A stretch of 64,000 nucleotides of DNA from Leeuwenhoekiella polynyae (GCF_004104075.1 NZ_QOVK01000007.1:1-64000); one strand, 5' to 3'; counted from the stretch's first letter, positions 17,113 to 25,117 are shown. The notes: generated from the letters alone by a model not told the origin. Numbers and translations: made by a program.

Positions 17113-18834
17113 CTATAGAGCTATAAGTAAATAATCGCGAAGGTTATCTGGGTTTATAGTCGTAGAAGGTAAAGATCCTACAAAATCTCTTATACCATAA
17201 GTATCTAAAATATAATCATCATAGATAGAGTAACCCAATTTTGTATCGTTTTCATCACTTAACAGATAAGTCATCCCATTATACACAAATTTTTTAAAGT
17301 GTTCTCCAATATTATTAGTCATAATATCGGAACCTACACCGAATTGATTAGCAAACATAAATGTTGTAAGAACCCCTCTATACATTAATAAATCATACAT
17401 TCGAGGCCCCATCCCTAAACTAGGCATTCCATGAACAAATTCCCCAACTATTTCCAATTTATATATATCAGAATATTTATCTATTAAGTTTTCTAGAAAT
17501 ATTCTTCTAGCATCTAAATTAGGTTCTCCATTTGCATAATAAAAATTATACTCACTATTAAGATCTCTTGACATTTCTAGTATTATATTATCGCCATTCC
17601 TCGTCCCTAGATGAACAACGCATGATCCTCTTGTAATATCATCCGCTACCCTTATGTATATTTTGGGTTCTTCTAAATTTTTTATTACAAAATCGCCATC
17701 ATAAAAACGTTCGAATCGTTTACTAAGATTGCGTTCAAGCATAAAATCACTCAAAGGTACTAATCCATTTTCTGAAATACCTATTAGAGAATGTGTACTT
17801 TCATTAGAGAGAGAATTACTCCAGCCTGATAAATCTATGCTATAGTTATTAATATTTTGGGGTGCTGAAAAACTTGATATATTGCCTATACCCCCAATAG
17901 TTCTAACGGATAATTCTAAATTTGTTATTTTATTTGAAAATGATTGGCTATTTGCATAATCACGTCCAATTCCGAAGTCAGCACCAACTTCATCTTCTGA
18001 GTCATCTGAAAAACCAAAGGATGCATTTATAGTGGTATTCATAGCACTTTCCTTAGTTTCAGTTTCTTCCGTTTCTGTATAAATACCAGTATACATTGCT
18101 TGAGCCTTACCTCCCGTAACAAAATCAGTCAACACAACCCCCCCATAGACACTAAATATTTGACTTGGAGTTCTATTATATAGCAACTCCTTAAAAGAAT
18201 CAGTGAGGTAGGTCGTAGATAATTTATTTACAAAATCTGAATCTGACAACATTTTATAACGTGCCTTTTTATATAAAATGTTCAACTCTCCAAAAACACG
18301 ATTGTTTTCAGAAATTTTGGATTCGGAAAAAATCTCTTTCATTGTGCTTTTTGCTCCTATCTTAAAAAGTCCTAGGCTTAATGAAAAACCACCGTTTATT
18401 GTGTTTGTTTTTTTGGAATTGGATGTATAGCGATCAAAATTTGAGTATGCAAAAGCATCGATGTTAGTTAAGTTTAATCCGTAGCTTAATATAAAATCTG
18501 AGTAGTCAGAAGATAATTTGTTCATATCTACAACAGGAAAACCCAAATCAAGATTATTTGAATAATCGATACTTTGAAGTTTATAGCTCCTTCCCAAATA
18601 ATCATCAAATGAAATTAAACCTTTAGTGGTTGAATTTGATCGTTCAATTAATGAACTATCATTATTTTCTAATTTACTTAGTACTAATGGTGAGTTTAAA
18701 TCTCGTTCTTTAAGCACAATAACCCCATCACTTTCTATATTATTTTCCTGAACATCATTCAAACTATCCTCATCACTACAAGAAACAAGAAAAACAACAA
18801 TTAATAGGCATAAAATCTTTATTTTATTATTCAT
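17113..18834 (-). CDS. MACPF-domain lipoprotein (candidate pore-forming toxin)
   Basis: This is a predicted secreted lipoprotein of 573 residues. The signal peptide ends with lipobox VFLVSC (Cys19), which places it in the outer membrane or on the surface. Residues about 75-370 match the membrane-attack-complex/perforin fold. KARYKMLSDSDFVNKLS and DSFKELLYN are followed by YGGVVLTDFVTGG (230-242), the MACPF signature Y-G-x-x-[YVF]-x6-G-G, here with Val where many members have His. Two clusters able to form transmembrane hairpins flank it, and SENGLVPLSDFM closes the domain. The C-terminal ~190 residues are an unassigned, possibly receptor-binding domain. Bacteroidales MACPF proteins (BSAPs) are known secreted antimicrobials. 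The gene lies 88 bp after the ubiquitin gene on the same strand. The toxin role is inference. Confidence 0.8.
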   Translation of the reverse strand: MNNKIKILCLLIVVFLVSCSDEDSLNDVQENNIESDGVIVLKERDLNSPLVLSKLENNDSSLIERSNSTTKGLISFDDYLGRSYKLQSIDYSNNLDLGFPVVDMNKLSSDYSDFILSYGLNLTNIDAFAYSNFDRYTSNSKKTNTINGGFSLSLGLFKIGAKSTMKEIFSESKISENNRVFGELNILYKKARYKMLSDSDFVNKLSTTYLTDSFKELLYNRTPSQIFSVYGGVVLTDFVTGGKAQAMYTGIYTETEETETKESAMNTTINASFGFSDDSEDEVGADFGIGRDYANSQSFSNKITNLELSVRTIGGIGNISSFSAPQNINNYSIDLSGWSNSLSNESTHSLIGISENGLVPLSDFMLERNLSKRFERFYDGDFVIKNLEEPKIYIRVADDITRGSCVVHLGTRNGDNIILEMSRDLNSEYNFYYANGEPNLDARRIFLENLIDKYSDIYKLEIVGEFVHGMPSLGMGPRMYDLLMYRGVLTTFMFANQFGVGSDIMTNNIGEHFKKFVYNGMTYLLSDENDTKLGYSIYDDYILDTYGIRDFVGSLPSTTINPDNLRDYLLIAL

Positions 18835-18872
18835 ATTTATAATGTATTTAGTTACGATTTTTTAGGAATATT

Positions 18873-18929
18873 TTATTTAATAATGCTATCATAACTTTCC
18901 CAATCAAATTTTCCAGTTCTTTCTAACAT
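18873..18929 (-). CDS. Tiny frame overlapping the ubiquitin stop
   Basis: An 18-codon frame starts at an ATG overlapping the last codons of the ubiquitin gene and ends in TAA, giving [18 protein letters not shown]. It fills most of the gap before the MACPF gene. It could be a small peptide, a translational-coupling leader or chance. Composition looks protein-like, but there is no other support. Confidence 0.2.
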   Translation of the reverse strand: MLERTGKFDWESYDSIIK

Positions 18930-19204
18930 CTAAGAACCATATGCAAAACATTCTCCTTCATTATATTATAATCACTCAAAGTCCTACCTTCTTCTAGTTG
19001 CTTACCTGCATATATTAATCTTATACAATCAGGAGGTATACCTTCTTTATCTTGAATTTTTAATTTAATTCTCTCAATTGTATCGCTGGATTCAGCTTCA
19101 ATGGTTATAGTTTTCCCTGTTAGTGTCTTTACAAAAATTTGCATTGAAAAAACATTAAGCGAAAAACCGATAAAAAAAACAAAAAATAACAGTTTAGTTT
19201 TCAT
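18923..19204 (-). CDS. Secreted eukaryotic-type ubiquitin with C-terminal cysteine
   Basis: The 93-residue precursor has a 20-residue signal peptide ([20 protein letters not shown]) followed by a 73-residue ubiquitin beginning [16 protein letters not shown]. Compared by eye with human ubiquitin, 58 of the first 72 mature residues are identical. Lys6, 11, 27, 29, 33, 48 and 63, and the Leu8-Ile44-His68-Val70 surface, are all kept. The chain ends LRC at position 73, so the Arg-Gly-Gly tail needed for E1/E2 conjugation is absent. Cys40 and Cys73 are the only cysteines of the mature form. The known counterpart is the B. fragilis secreted ubiquitin (BfUbb), a bacteriocin-like protein that also has a signal peptide and a terminal cysteine. 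A MACPF lipoprotein gene lies directly downstream. An IS3 element begins about 40 bp upstream of the start codon. Confidence 0.95.
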   Translation of the reverse strand: MKTKLLFFVFFIGFSLNVFSMQIFVKTLTGKTITIEAESSDTIERIKLKIQDKEGIPPDCIRLIYAGKQLEEGRTLSDYNIMKENVLHMVLRC

Positions 19205-19283
19205 AATAAATATTTATAATTTCAAACAATATATAATTTTAAATCTGGACTTGCAACAAAAAACTGGACATTAAGTTGAGTGA

Positions 19284-20160
19284 CTATGCTGCTAGTTTTT
19301 GATTATACATTTTTATTTCAAATTCTTTAATGGTTCTGTTACCTAAATAAGAATGTCTTCTTCTGGTATTGTACCAGGTTTCTATCCACTGAAAGATAGA
19401 TAACTCTGCCTGTGATCTAAGCTTGTATTTATGCCAATATACCCATTCTACTTTCAGGGATTTAAAAAAGGATTCCGCTACGGCATTGTCCCAACAGTTC
19501 CCTTTGCGACTCATAGATTGTTTTACCAGGCCATTATAGCTTTTAAGTAGATTGGTAAATTTTTGGCTGGCATATTGAATACCTTGATCTGAATGGAATA
19601 TTAAAGGTTGGGTGAGTGTGGTATTTTTAATAGCCATTTGCCAAGCTTTTATAGCAGTACCCTCGGTATTTAGGGTATCACCTAAAGCCCATCCTATAAC
19701 TTTTCTGTTAAATAGATCAATGATCACCGTTAGGTAACTCCAGCCTTCTTTAGTCTGAACATAGGTAATATCGCTTACCCATACTTGATTAGCCCTAGCT
19801 ACATTAAAGCATTGGTTCAAAAGGTTTGGTGCTGTGGGATATTTATGGTCACTATCGGTGGTGGTTCTAAATTTACGCTTTCTCTTAGCGTATAAATAGT
19901 TTGCCTTCATTATACGGGCTACCCGTGGCTTTGACACCTTAAAACCTAGGGCTTTCAATTCAGCCTTTATTCTAGGAGCTCCATAGCTCTGGTAACTATC
20001 CTCAAATATATCTTTGATTAGTGAAGAGAGCTTCTGATTTTCTTTTCAGAGGGTGCTGGGACCAGATTTCAACCAGTGGTAATAACCGCTTTTACTCACA
20101 GCTAACATAGTGCACATCTTCTCAACAGGAAATTTCATACGATGCTGTTTTATGAACCTG
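19284..20160 (-). pseudogene. IS3 transposase OrfB, interrupted by TGA
   Basis: This is the DDE catalytic subunit of the IS3 transposase. The C-terminal core is complete: VWVSDITYVQTKEGWSYLTV (Asp), LIFHSDQGIQYAS (Asp) and GNCWDNAVAESFFKSLK (Glu). The N-terminal part (FIKQHRMKFPVEKMCTMLAV, then SKSGYYHWLKSGPSTL) is in the same frame but separated by an in-frame TGA at 20046-20048. The uninterrupted downstream stretch starts at 20045, and the first usable alternative start lies near 19958. The start of the OrfB frame overlaps the 3' end of orfA, as expected for frameshift expression. The TGA probably inactivates this copy. Confidence 0.85.
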
Positions 20161-20464
20161 TATTTTTCTTGTCGCTCGCGGAGAAGATGCCAATCGCCTT
20201 TTTTAATATATCACGTTCTAATTCGGCTTCTTTAAGCTGTTTCTTTAAACGAGCTATCTCTTTTTGTTCATCGGTCATTTTAGGATTACCACGACCCGGA
20301 AAACTATTCTTACCATAACTCTTTTGCTCTTTACGCCAGCGGTAAAGAACAGCAGGTAGGATATCTAGATCCTCACAAACCTGTGCTACACTGCCTTTGG
20401 CGTAACTTAATGCTACTGCTTTCTGCTTAAACTCTAAGGTGTAATGTTTGGCTTTACGTCTCAT
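20150..20464 (-). CDS. IS3 transposase OrfA
   Basis: The DNA-binding subunit is about 104 residues, starting from MRRKAKHYTLEFKQKAVALS at 20464. An 8-codon extension to 20488 is possible but less likely. It has the IS3 helix-turn-helix (KAVALSYAKGSVAQVCEDLD, then ILPAVLYRWRKE) and a leucine-zipper-like tail (EQKEIARLKKQLKEAELERD). It overlaps the start of the orfB frame near an A-rich stretch (AAGAAAAA), a plausible -1 frameshift site. Confidence 0.9.
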   Translation of the reverse strand: MRRKAKHYTLEFKQKAVALSYAKGSVAQVCEDLDILPAVLYRWRKEQKSYGKNSFPGRGNPKMTDEQKEIARLKKQLKEAELERDILKKAIGIFSASDKKNTGS

Positions 20465-20559
20465 AATTGCTAAGTTAAAAACTTGCAATAATATTCATTC
20501 AACTCTATGTCCAGTATAATGTAGTAATTCCAAATCAAAGTCTATCTAAAAAGCATTAA

Positions 20560-21177
20560 GATTCTGCTCATTCTAGGTATTTATATGATATTTCGAATCT
20601 ATTGTTTAGTTTCATTCAGAAGAGCCTAAACTTTTACCTAAAAGAAGAACAATTAATTGATTTATATATCCATGAGGTGACTCCCCTATTTGAGGTCTAT
20701 CCAGATCTAAATATTCCGGATGAACTGCACATAGATGAAGCAGATCATAGCGTTGATGCAGGAGCCGCTTTTGGCTATGTTGAAGTGAGTATGGGACTTG
20801 TAGAACTGGAAGACCCACCCATCCAAATTTTCGTTCTTGCTCATGAGCTCTCCCATATTGCTACCCTTACCCAAGCAGCGGCATTCAATCTAGGAGGTGA
20901 AATCCCAGCCGGGTCTGAGACCAACGACTATAAAAAAGCAGAATATTTAGCCGATTTAATGGCATTTTACTTAATCTCAAAAAACGAACCCGAGACCTAT
21001 GATCTGTTAAAAGAAAAATTGGATTATTTGGAAGAGTTGCTGGGGAATGGTGATTTTACCCATCCATCAGGAAGTTCCAGAATTGAATCCTTAATGAAAT
21101 ACCTAAAAGGAATGGATAACACTTCGAAAGAAACTGCCTTTTCTAATAGATTTAGAACGATATGGAGTATGAATTAA
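20560..21177 (+). CDS. M48-like zinc metallopeptidase, 5' end uncertain
   Basis: This is a predicted soluble zinc protease. The motif HELSH (HExxH) occurs at residues 81-85 counted from the TTG at 20602, followed by AEYLAD (residues 113-118), where Glu114 would be the third zinc ligand and the Asp completes the M48-type E-x3-D arrangement. There is no signal peptide and no membrane helix. No in-frame ATG precedes the conserved part. The frame is open from 20560 and could start at TTG 20602, or the true 5' end was lost when the IS3 element inserted 28 bp further left. It is otherwise an isolated plus-strand gene. Confidence 0.65.
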   Translation, partial: DSAHSRYLYDISNLLFSFIQKSLNFYLKEEQLIDLYIHEVTPLFEVYPDLNIPDELHIDEADHSVDAGAAFGYVEVSMGLVELEDPPIQIFVLAHELSHIATLTQAAAFNLGGEIPAGSETNDYKKAEYLADLMAFYLISKNEPETYDLLKEKLDYLEELLGNGDFTHPSGSSRIESLMKYLKGMDNTSKETAFSNRFRTIWSMN

Positions 21178-21249
21178 TTTTATAAGCTTACCGAATCAGT
21201 CTAAGGTATCAATCTTTAAACTATATCATTTTTCTTCTATCCGAAATTG

Positions 21250-21441
21250 TTACAAGCTAATGTTAGCTGTTTGTAATAATACCTCGCTGATATACTTAGC
21301 CCAATTACTCAAGCCTCTCTAATTCTTTTTCAAGTGGTATTTCTTAATGCTATTACCTTTATAGAGATAGACGGTATCGGTACTGATTGGAGCTCCAGCT
21401 TTAAATAGTGCAAGGGTCAAAATAAAAACGAAGCTTTTCAT
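21250..21441 (-). pseudogene. Small secreted cysteine-protein pseudogene
   Basis: The frame begins MKSFVFILTLALFKAGAPIS, a signal peptide, then STDTVYLYKGNSIKKYHLKK-N. It hits a TAG stop at 21319-21321 and continues in frame RGLSNWAKYISEVLLQTANI-SL to TAA at 21250. Intact relatives in flavobacteria read YHLKK-x-C-RGLSNC. Here the first Cys codon appears replaced by the amber stop and the second by Trp. The family comparison is from memory. Confidence 0.55.
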
Positions 21442-21632
21442 CAGTTGATCACGTTAGAGCTAGCGGTAAGGTATTCAATTTATAGGTATTAACGGATCTT
21501 TTATAAACCCTAACTCTATCACTATTGCAGGACAAAACTTTTTTAGATCCCGCAGCAACTGAAGGTTAGAATTAATAGTTTGTAGAATAACGGTAGAGGA
21601 TTTTTCACGAATTATTTAATTTAATATTGTAT

Positions 21633-22244
21633 TTATAATTTAGCTTTTATTTCATTTTTTAATTGGTGCAAATCATCAAGATTGATCTTTTTTTGCTTTG
21701 AAAATAAGTTTTTAGCAGTCTGAGTAAAGTAGGTATGTCTTTCTAAAAAATTTATATTAAGTAGAATCCATTCCAAATCTGTTAGGTCTAAAGCGTTCAG
21801 TAATCTCCACTCTTGTCTAAGTTTTGCATTTTTTTCTTTAAAGGAAATCTGGCCTAAATGAGCCAGGTCAGCATCACATATGATCTTTTGAATTTTAGTT
21901 TGAGGCTCAAGCTTTAACGACGTAGCCAAGATCGTTAAGCACACATCGAGAATCACATCGGCGGCGATTCCCTGCAATTCTAGAAATTCTCTTGCATATT
22001 CAGCGCTAATTTCTTCGTGCATAGTAGCCCCCATCAGATGACCTACATCGTGAAAATAAGAGGCAATGCGGAGCACTGCAAATTCTCGCTCATTTAAATT
22101 TTCAGCATTTCCTATCAGATTTGAACTGGATACTACATCTAGTGTATGCTGCCAATTATGAAACGGTAAATCCTTACAAACACTTTGTTTTATAAGTGAT
22201 TCACAATAACGTTTGGTAGCATTTATAATATCTGAAAAAATCAT
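21633..22244 (-). CDS. HD-domain phosphohydrolase
   Basis: This cytoplasmic protein of 203 residues has the metal-binding HD signature. His33 (HNWQHTLDVV), the HD pair His65-Asp66 in SYFHDVGHL and a later Asp in CDADLAHLG (about residues 146-154) are the expected ligands. HD proteins hydrolyse nucleotides or cyclic nucleotides, and the substrate is unknown. It lies 6 bp downstream of the PAP2 gene on the same strand and is probably co-transcribed with it and the glycosyltransferase. Confidence 0.85.
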   Translation of the reverse strand: MIFSDIINATKRYCESLIKQSVCKDLPFHNWQHTLDVVSSSNLIGNAENLNEREFAVLRIASYFHDVGHLMGATMHEEISAEYAREFLELQGIAADVILDVCLTILATSLKLEPQTKIQKIICDADLAHLGQISFKEKNAKLRQEWRLLNALDLTDLEWILLNINFLERHTYFTQTAKNLFSKQKKINLDDLHQLKNEIKAKL

Positions 22245-22250
22245 TACCCT

Positions 22251-22829
22251 CTAAAATTTATAACTAAATCCTATCATATGGTTACCTTCAAAACTCGAAT
22301 AACTGAGTTGCATATGTTTTTGTTGATATTCTGTGGTAAAAAGCAAATTGCTTCCCAACCCAATAGCGGCTCCGGCTATAATATCTAGAATATCATGTTT
22401 TCTTGAATCGATTCTACTTGCTGCCGTAAAACCCGCTAATAGATAAGCCGGTATGCTGTACTTAAAGCCGTAGCGTCTGTGTATATATCCGGCACTATGA
22501 AAAACCGTCGAAGTATGGCCTGAAGGAAAAGAGTTATCGTTACTTTGGTCTGGCCGTGTTTTGTTTATGCTCATTTTTAATCCATAAGTAACAGCTTCAG
22601 TAACTACAAATCCTTTTGTAAATTGCCAAGCTCCTTTTTTATCTCCTTTTAGTAACGTTGTACCTAATGCGGCAACAGGTAGCGCAATAAGAATTACATC
22701 ACCTATTTTTTGATTTGTTCCTATTATAGGCTGTGTTTCACTGGTGTCTTGAGCATTTAGTTTACAACACTGTAAACTGATCATAAGCACCAAAATGAAA
22801 AAAAGGACAGGTTTAAAATGGTTTAGCAT
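22251..22829 (-). CDS. PAP2 family membrane phosphatase
   Basis: The 192-residue membrane-bound acid phosphatase of the type-2 phosphatidic acid phosphatase family acts on lipid phosphates or pyrophosphates outside the inner membrane. The three catalytic blocks are present: KMSINKTRP (K-x6-RP), PSGHTS, and SRIDSRKHDILD (SR-x5-H-x3-D). A signal-anchor helix is at residues 6-24, and the protein ends in an outer-membrane-like aromatic Phe (KF). It sits between an ArnT-like glycosyltransferase and an HD hydrolase. An undecaprenyl-phosphate recycling or lipid A modification role would fit that neighbourhood. Confidence 0.88.
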   Translation of the reverse strand: MLNHFKPVLFFILVLMISLQCCKLNAQDTSETQPIIGTNQKIGDVILIALPVAALGTTLLKGDKKGAWQFTKGFVVTEAVTYGLKMSINKTRPDQSNDNSFPSGHTSTVFHSAGYIHRRYGFKYSIPAYLLAGFTAASRIDSRKHDILDIIAGAAIGLGSNLLFTTEYQQKHMQLSYSSFEGNHMIGFSYKF

Positions 22830-22866
22830 ATATATAGTTTATATTTTGAATGATATAACTCAGGCC

Positions 22867-24519
22867 CTAATCGTTGTAATACATGATCCATTTTGAACTC
22901 ACTTTTTTATTCTTAAAGAGTTCTGCTAAATGAGAAATAGGTTTGCTTAAACCCCGCTTTTTTCGGGCTAATAAATACGTATTTTTCTTTTTTGCGAGTG
23001 CTGTAAGCTTTAATAGTGTTAATGAATCCTTCTCATCCCAAAGGTTTTCCTGCCACTGGCTATCGTTTTGAAATTGCACCTCACGGGCAGTAGTATTATG
23101 CTTGTTTTTTAAGGTTATAGGATATTCACCAGTGTAGAAAGGTATTGATGAGAGTAAATAATCATCTATTACAATTGTTTTATCGGCTCCATCTGATTTT
23201 AAATTGATAAAGCGAGTGAGCTCTTTAGTAGAATTTATTAAAGCACTATTGTTTTTTAATATCGAAGGAGAAATCACGAGTAACACCAAATTGAAAAGTG
23301 CTGCCAGAAATGCTGTTTTCAATACGTCGTGAATTTGTATTACATAAAAAAAAGCGCACACAATAAGAATTACACTAAAAGCAAGCAACGATGTGGTTAT
23401 GGGTATTTTGATGAATACGGGTTTAAAATACCAACACCCCAGAATACTAACTAAGATTACTCCCAGCAAAATTAAATAGGTCCCATTTATATACTTTCTT
23501 GTTTTAGAAGTCGAAGTATAGAGTCGGGTGGCAATAATTAGTGCTAGCATCCAGAAAACCGGAAGGATGTATAAAATTAATTTGGTCTTAAAAAGCGAGA
23601 AGATTAATAAGAGAACTAGACTTGAGTAAAATAAAACCTGCTCTTCTTTACCCAATTTAGCTAATGCTTTTAACTTGAGTCTAAAATTGAATAAACTACC
23701 TATTAACCAAGGAAGCAAAAGGCCTATCAAAATAGGTATATAATACCAAAAAGGTTTACCCCTGTTGAAAGAATCAGAATTTATTCTGCTTAAAAGTTGT
23801 TTCTCTACAAAATAGGTCCAAAGTTTTGGGTTTTCTATCATTACCAAAATATACCAGCTGGCTCCTATTGCAATACAAATACAAATCCCGAGAACAGCAT
23901 GCATGCTTAGTCTCGTTTTTGTTTTAAAAACCAACTTATAGGTCACGATATAAACCGTTATAAAAACAAGCGCAACAGGACCTTTTGTTAACAAGGCCAA
24001 GCCTATCGCAGAGTAGAAAAGATACAGAAAGGACAGTGTTCCTTTTTGTGTATAATACTGCCAGCAATAGATGCTTGCTAATATGAATGTGGTTAAGTAA
24101 GCATCTGTTGTTAGATTTCTGCTAGATATGAGTACTAAAGGCATCGAGAAGTAAATCAACCCCGATAACAAACTGATTCTCTTATTTTGAAAAAGGAGAT
24201 TAGAAATTCCATAAACAAAAAGTAATTGAAGAAGAATAGCTACTTGCAAGAAGAAACGAGCTCCAAATTCGGTAATGCCAAAAAGCTTGTATCCCAAAGC
24301 CGTTAAATAATAGGTGATGGGCGGTTTGTGAAAATGGAAGATTTCTAACAATTTCGGATTTAAATAATCGCCAGATAAAAACATCTCCCTGCCTATTTCG
24401 GCATAACGGGCTTCGCTGGTTTCTGCAAGGCCATAGGAGCCTAAATCTAGAAGTAACAGGACTAATATAACTGCAAGAAAAAGTCCGTATATGTAATCTA
24501 TTGAAGTCTTAAATTTCAC
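22867..24519 (-). CDS. ArnT-like GT-C glycosyltransferase
   Basis: This 550-residue polytopic inner-membrane protein of the PMT/ArnT (GT83-like) family transfers a sugar from a polyprenyl phosphate donor to lipid A or another envelope acceptor. The first extracytoplasmic loop has the acidic motif SYGLAETSEARYAEIGREM, with the DE/SEARY catalytic signature of ArnT proteins. Eleven or more hydrophobic helices follow, and a soluble C-terminal domain starts around residue 440. It is the first gene of a run with PAP2 and HD genes. The sugar is unknown. Confidence 0.88.
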   Translation of the reverse strand: MKFKTSIDYIYGLFLAVILVLLLLDLGSYGLAETSEARYAEIGREMFLSGDYLNPKLLEIFHFHKPPITYYLTALGYKLFGITEFGARFFLQVAILLQLLFVYGISNLLFQNKRISLLSGLIYFSMPLVLISSRNLTTDAYLTTFILASIYCWQYYTQKGTLSFLYLFYSAIGLALLTKGPVALVFITVYIVTYKLVFKTKTRLSMHAVLGICICIAIGASWYILVMIENPKLWTYFVEKQLLSRINSDSFNRGKPFWYYIPILIGLLLPWLIGSLFNFRLKLKALAKLGKEEQVLFYSSLVLLLIFSLFKTKLILYILPVFWMLALIIATRLYTSTSKTRKYINGTYLILLGVILVSILGCWYFKPVFIKIPITTSLLAFSVILIVCAFFYVIQIHDVLKTAFLAALFNLVLLVISPSILKNNSALINSTKELTRFINLKSDGADKTIVIDDYLLSSIPFYTGEYPITLKNKHNTTAREVQFQNDSQWQENLWDEKDSLTLLKLTALAKKKNTYLLARKKRGLSKPISHLAELFKNKKVSSKWIMYYND

Positions 24520-24602
24520 CTTTATAATTTTTAAAGTACAAAGGTCAAACCCAATTCTTTTGAAAATCTAAAGTTGAATAGTAAGAGCTTGTAGAATAAA
24601 AA

Positions 24603-24637
24603 AAAGTAACTGAAACACATTGCATTTCAGTTACTTT
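24603..24637 (-). terminator. Rho-independent terminator
   Basis: A perfect 13-bp stem, AAAGTAACTGAAA / TTTCAGTTACTTT (24603-24615 and 24625-24637), is followed on the minus strand by a run of T. It ends the PepSY-like gene. Confidence 0.9.
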
Positions 24638-24661
24638 AACTAACCAATAATCAAACAAAAA

Positions 24662-25117
24662 CTAATCTTTTTCTTCAATAAGTTCTTCTTTAAGCTTTTT
24701 TCCGTCTAGATTAAAAGCGACTTCCAGTGTTTTTTCACCTTTTTCAAGTTCAAATTCATAAACACTTCCCGCAGCAGTTTCTGAAATTTCTGCTTCTTTA
24801 ATTTTATAAGTATTGAATTCTGAATCCAGAGCAGATTTTATTTTCTGTGGAATTTCCTTTTTTGAAATCTCGTGTTCTGTTTCGAGCCATTTCCCGTCTG
24901 ACGCAAAGTTTGCAGAATACTCGGTTTTATTCATTTTAAATTCTGCTTCCCACTCTGAGTCAGAACCTTTTTCCCAATCAACCTTTTTTACCGAAGGGAA
25001 TTTTTTAGCAAATGCGGTTTTAACTGGTTTTGGAATTTCATTTGTTTGTGGCGTTGTAAAACTTACAATTCCTGCTGCAACAAATGCGATACTAATAGAT
25101 GCAATTAATGTTTTCAT
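24662..25117 (-). CDS. PepSY-like exported protein (DUF2874-type)
   Basis: The 151-residue periplasmic protein has a signal peptide (MKTLIASISIAFVAAGIVSF) and two tandem PepSY-like repeats of about 55 residues. They start near IPKPVKTAFAKKFPSVKKVDWEKG and IPQKIKSALDSEFNTYKIKE, each with the alternating WE/FE strands typical of the putative-beta-lactamase-inhibitor-like family. Function of the family is not established. It lies behind the RND efflux operon and has its own strong terminator. Such proteins often respond to envelope stress and may be in the same regulon as the two-component system upstream. Confidence 0.8.
   Translation of the reverse strand: MKTLIASISIAFVAAGIVSFTTPQTNEIPKPVKTAFAKKFPSVKKVDWEKGSDSEWEAEFKMNKTEYSANFASDGKWLETEHEISKKEIPQKIKSALDSEFNTYKIKEAEISETAAGSVYEFELEKGEKTLEVAFNLDGKKLKEELIEEKD

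Larger units (their letters stand above)
19246..20532 (-). mobile_element. IS3-family insertion sequence with AATC target duplication
   Basis: The termini align as 26-bp-plus imperfect inverted repeats. The left end starts TGGACTTGCAACAAAAAACTGG and the right end (complement) starts TGGAATTACTACATTATACTGG. Both continue ACATNNAGTTGANTGA. The bases AATC flank both sides (19242-19245 and 20533-20536), a 4-bp target duplication. It encodes an OrfA/OrfB pair on the minus strand. The left end matches the solo remnant at 9142-9181. Confidence 0.93.

Noticed and set aside
18923-19204. Ubiquitin as an assembly contaminant from eukaryotic DNA
   Set aside because: The gene has a bacterial signal peptide, a terminal Cys instead of Arg-Gly-Gly, AT-rich bacterial codon use and no intron, and it lies continuous with a bacterial MACPF gene and insertion sequences.
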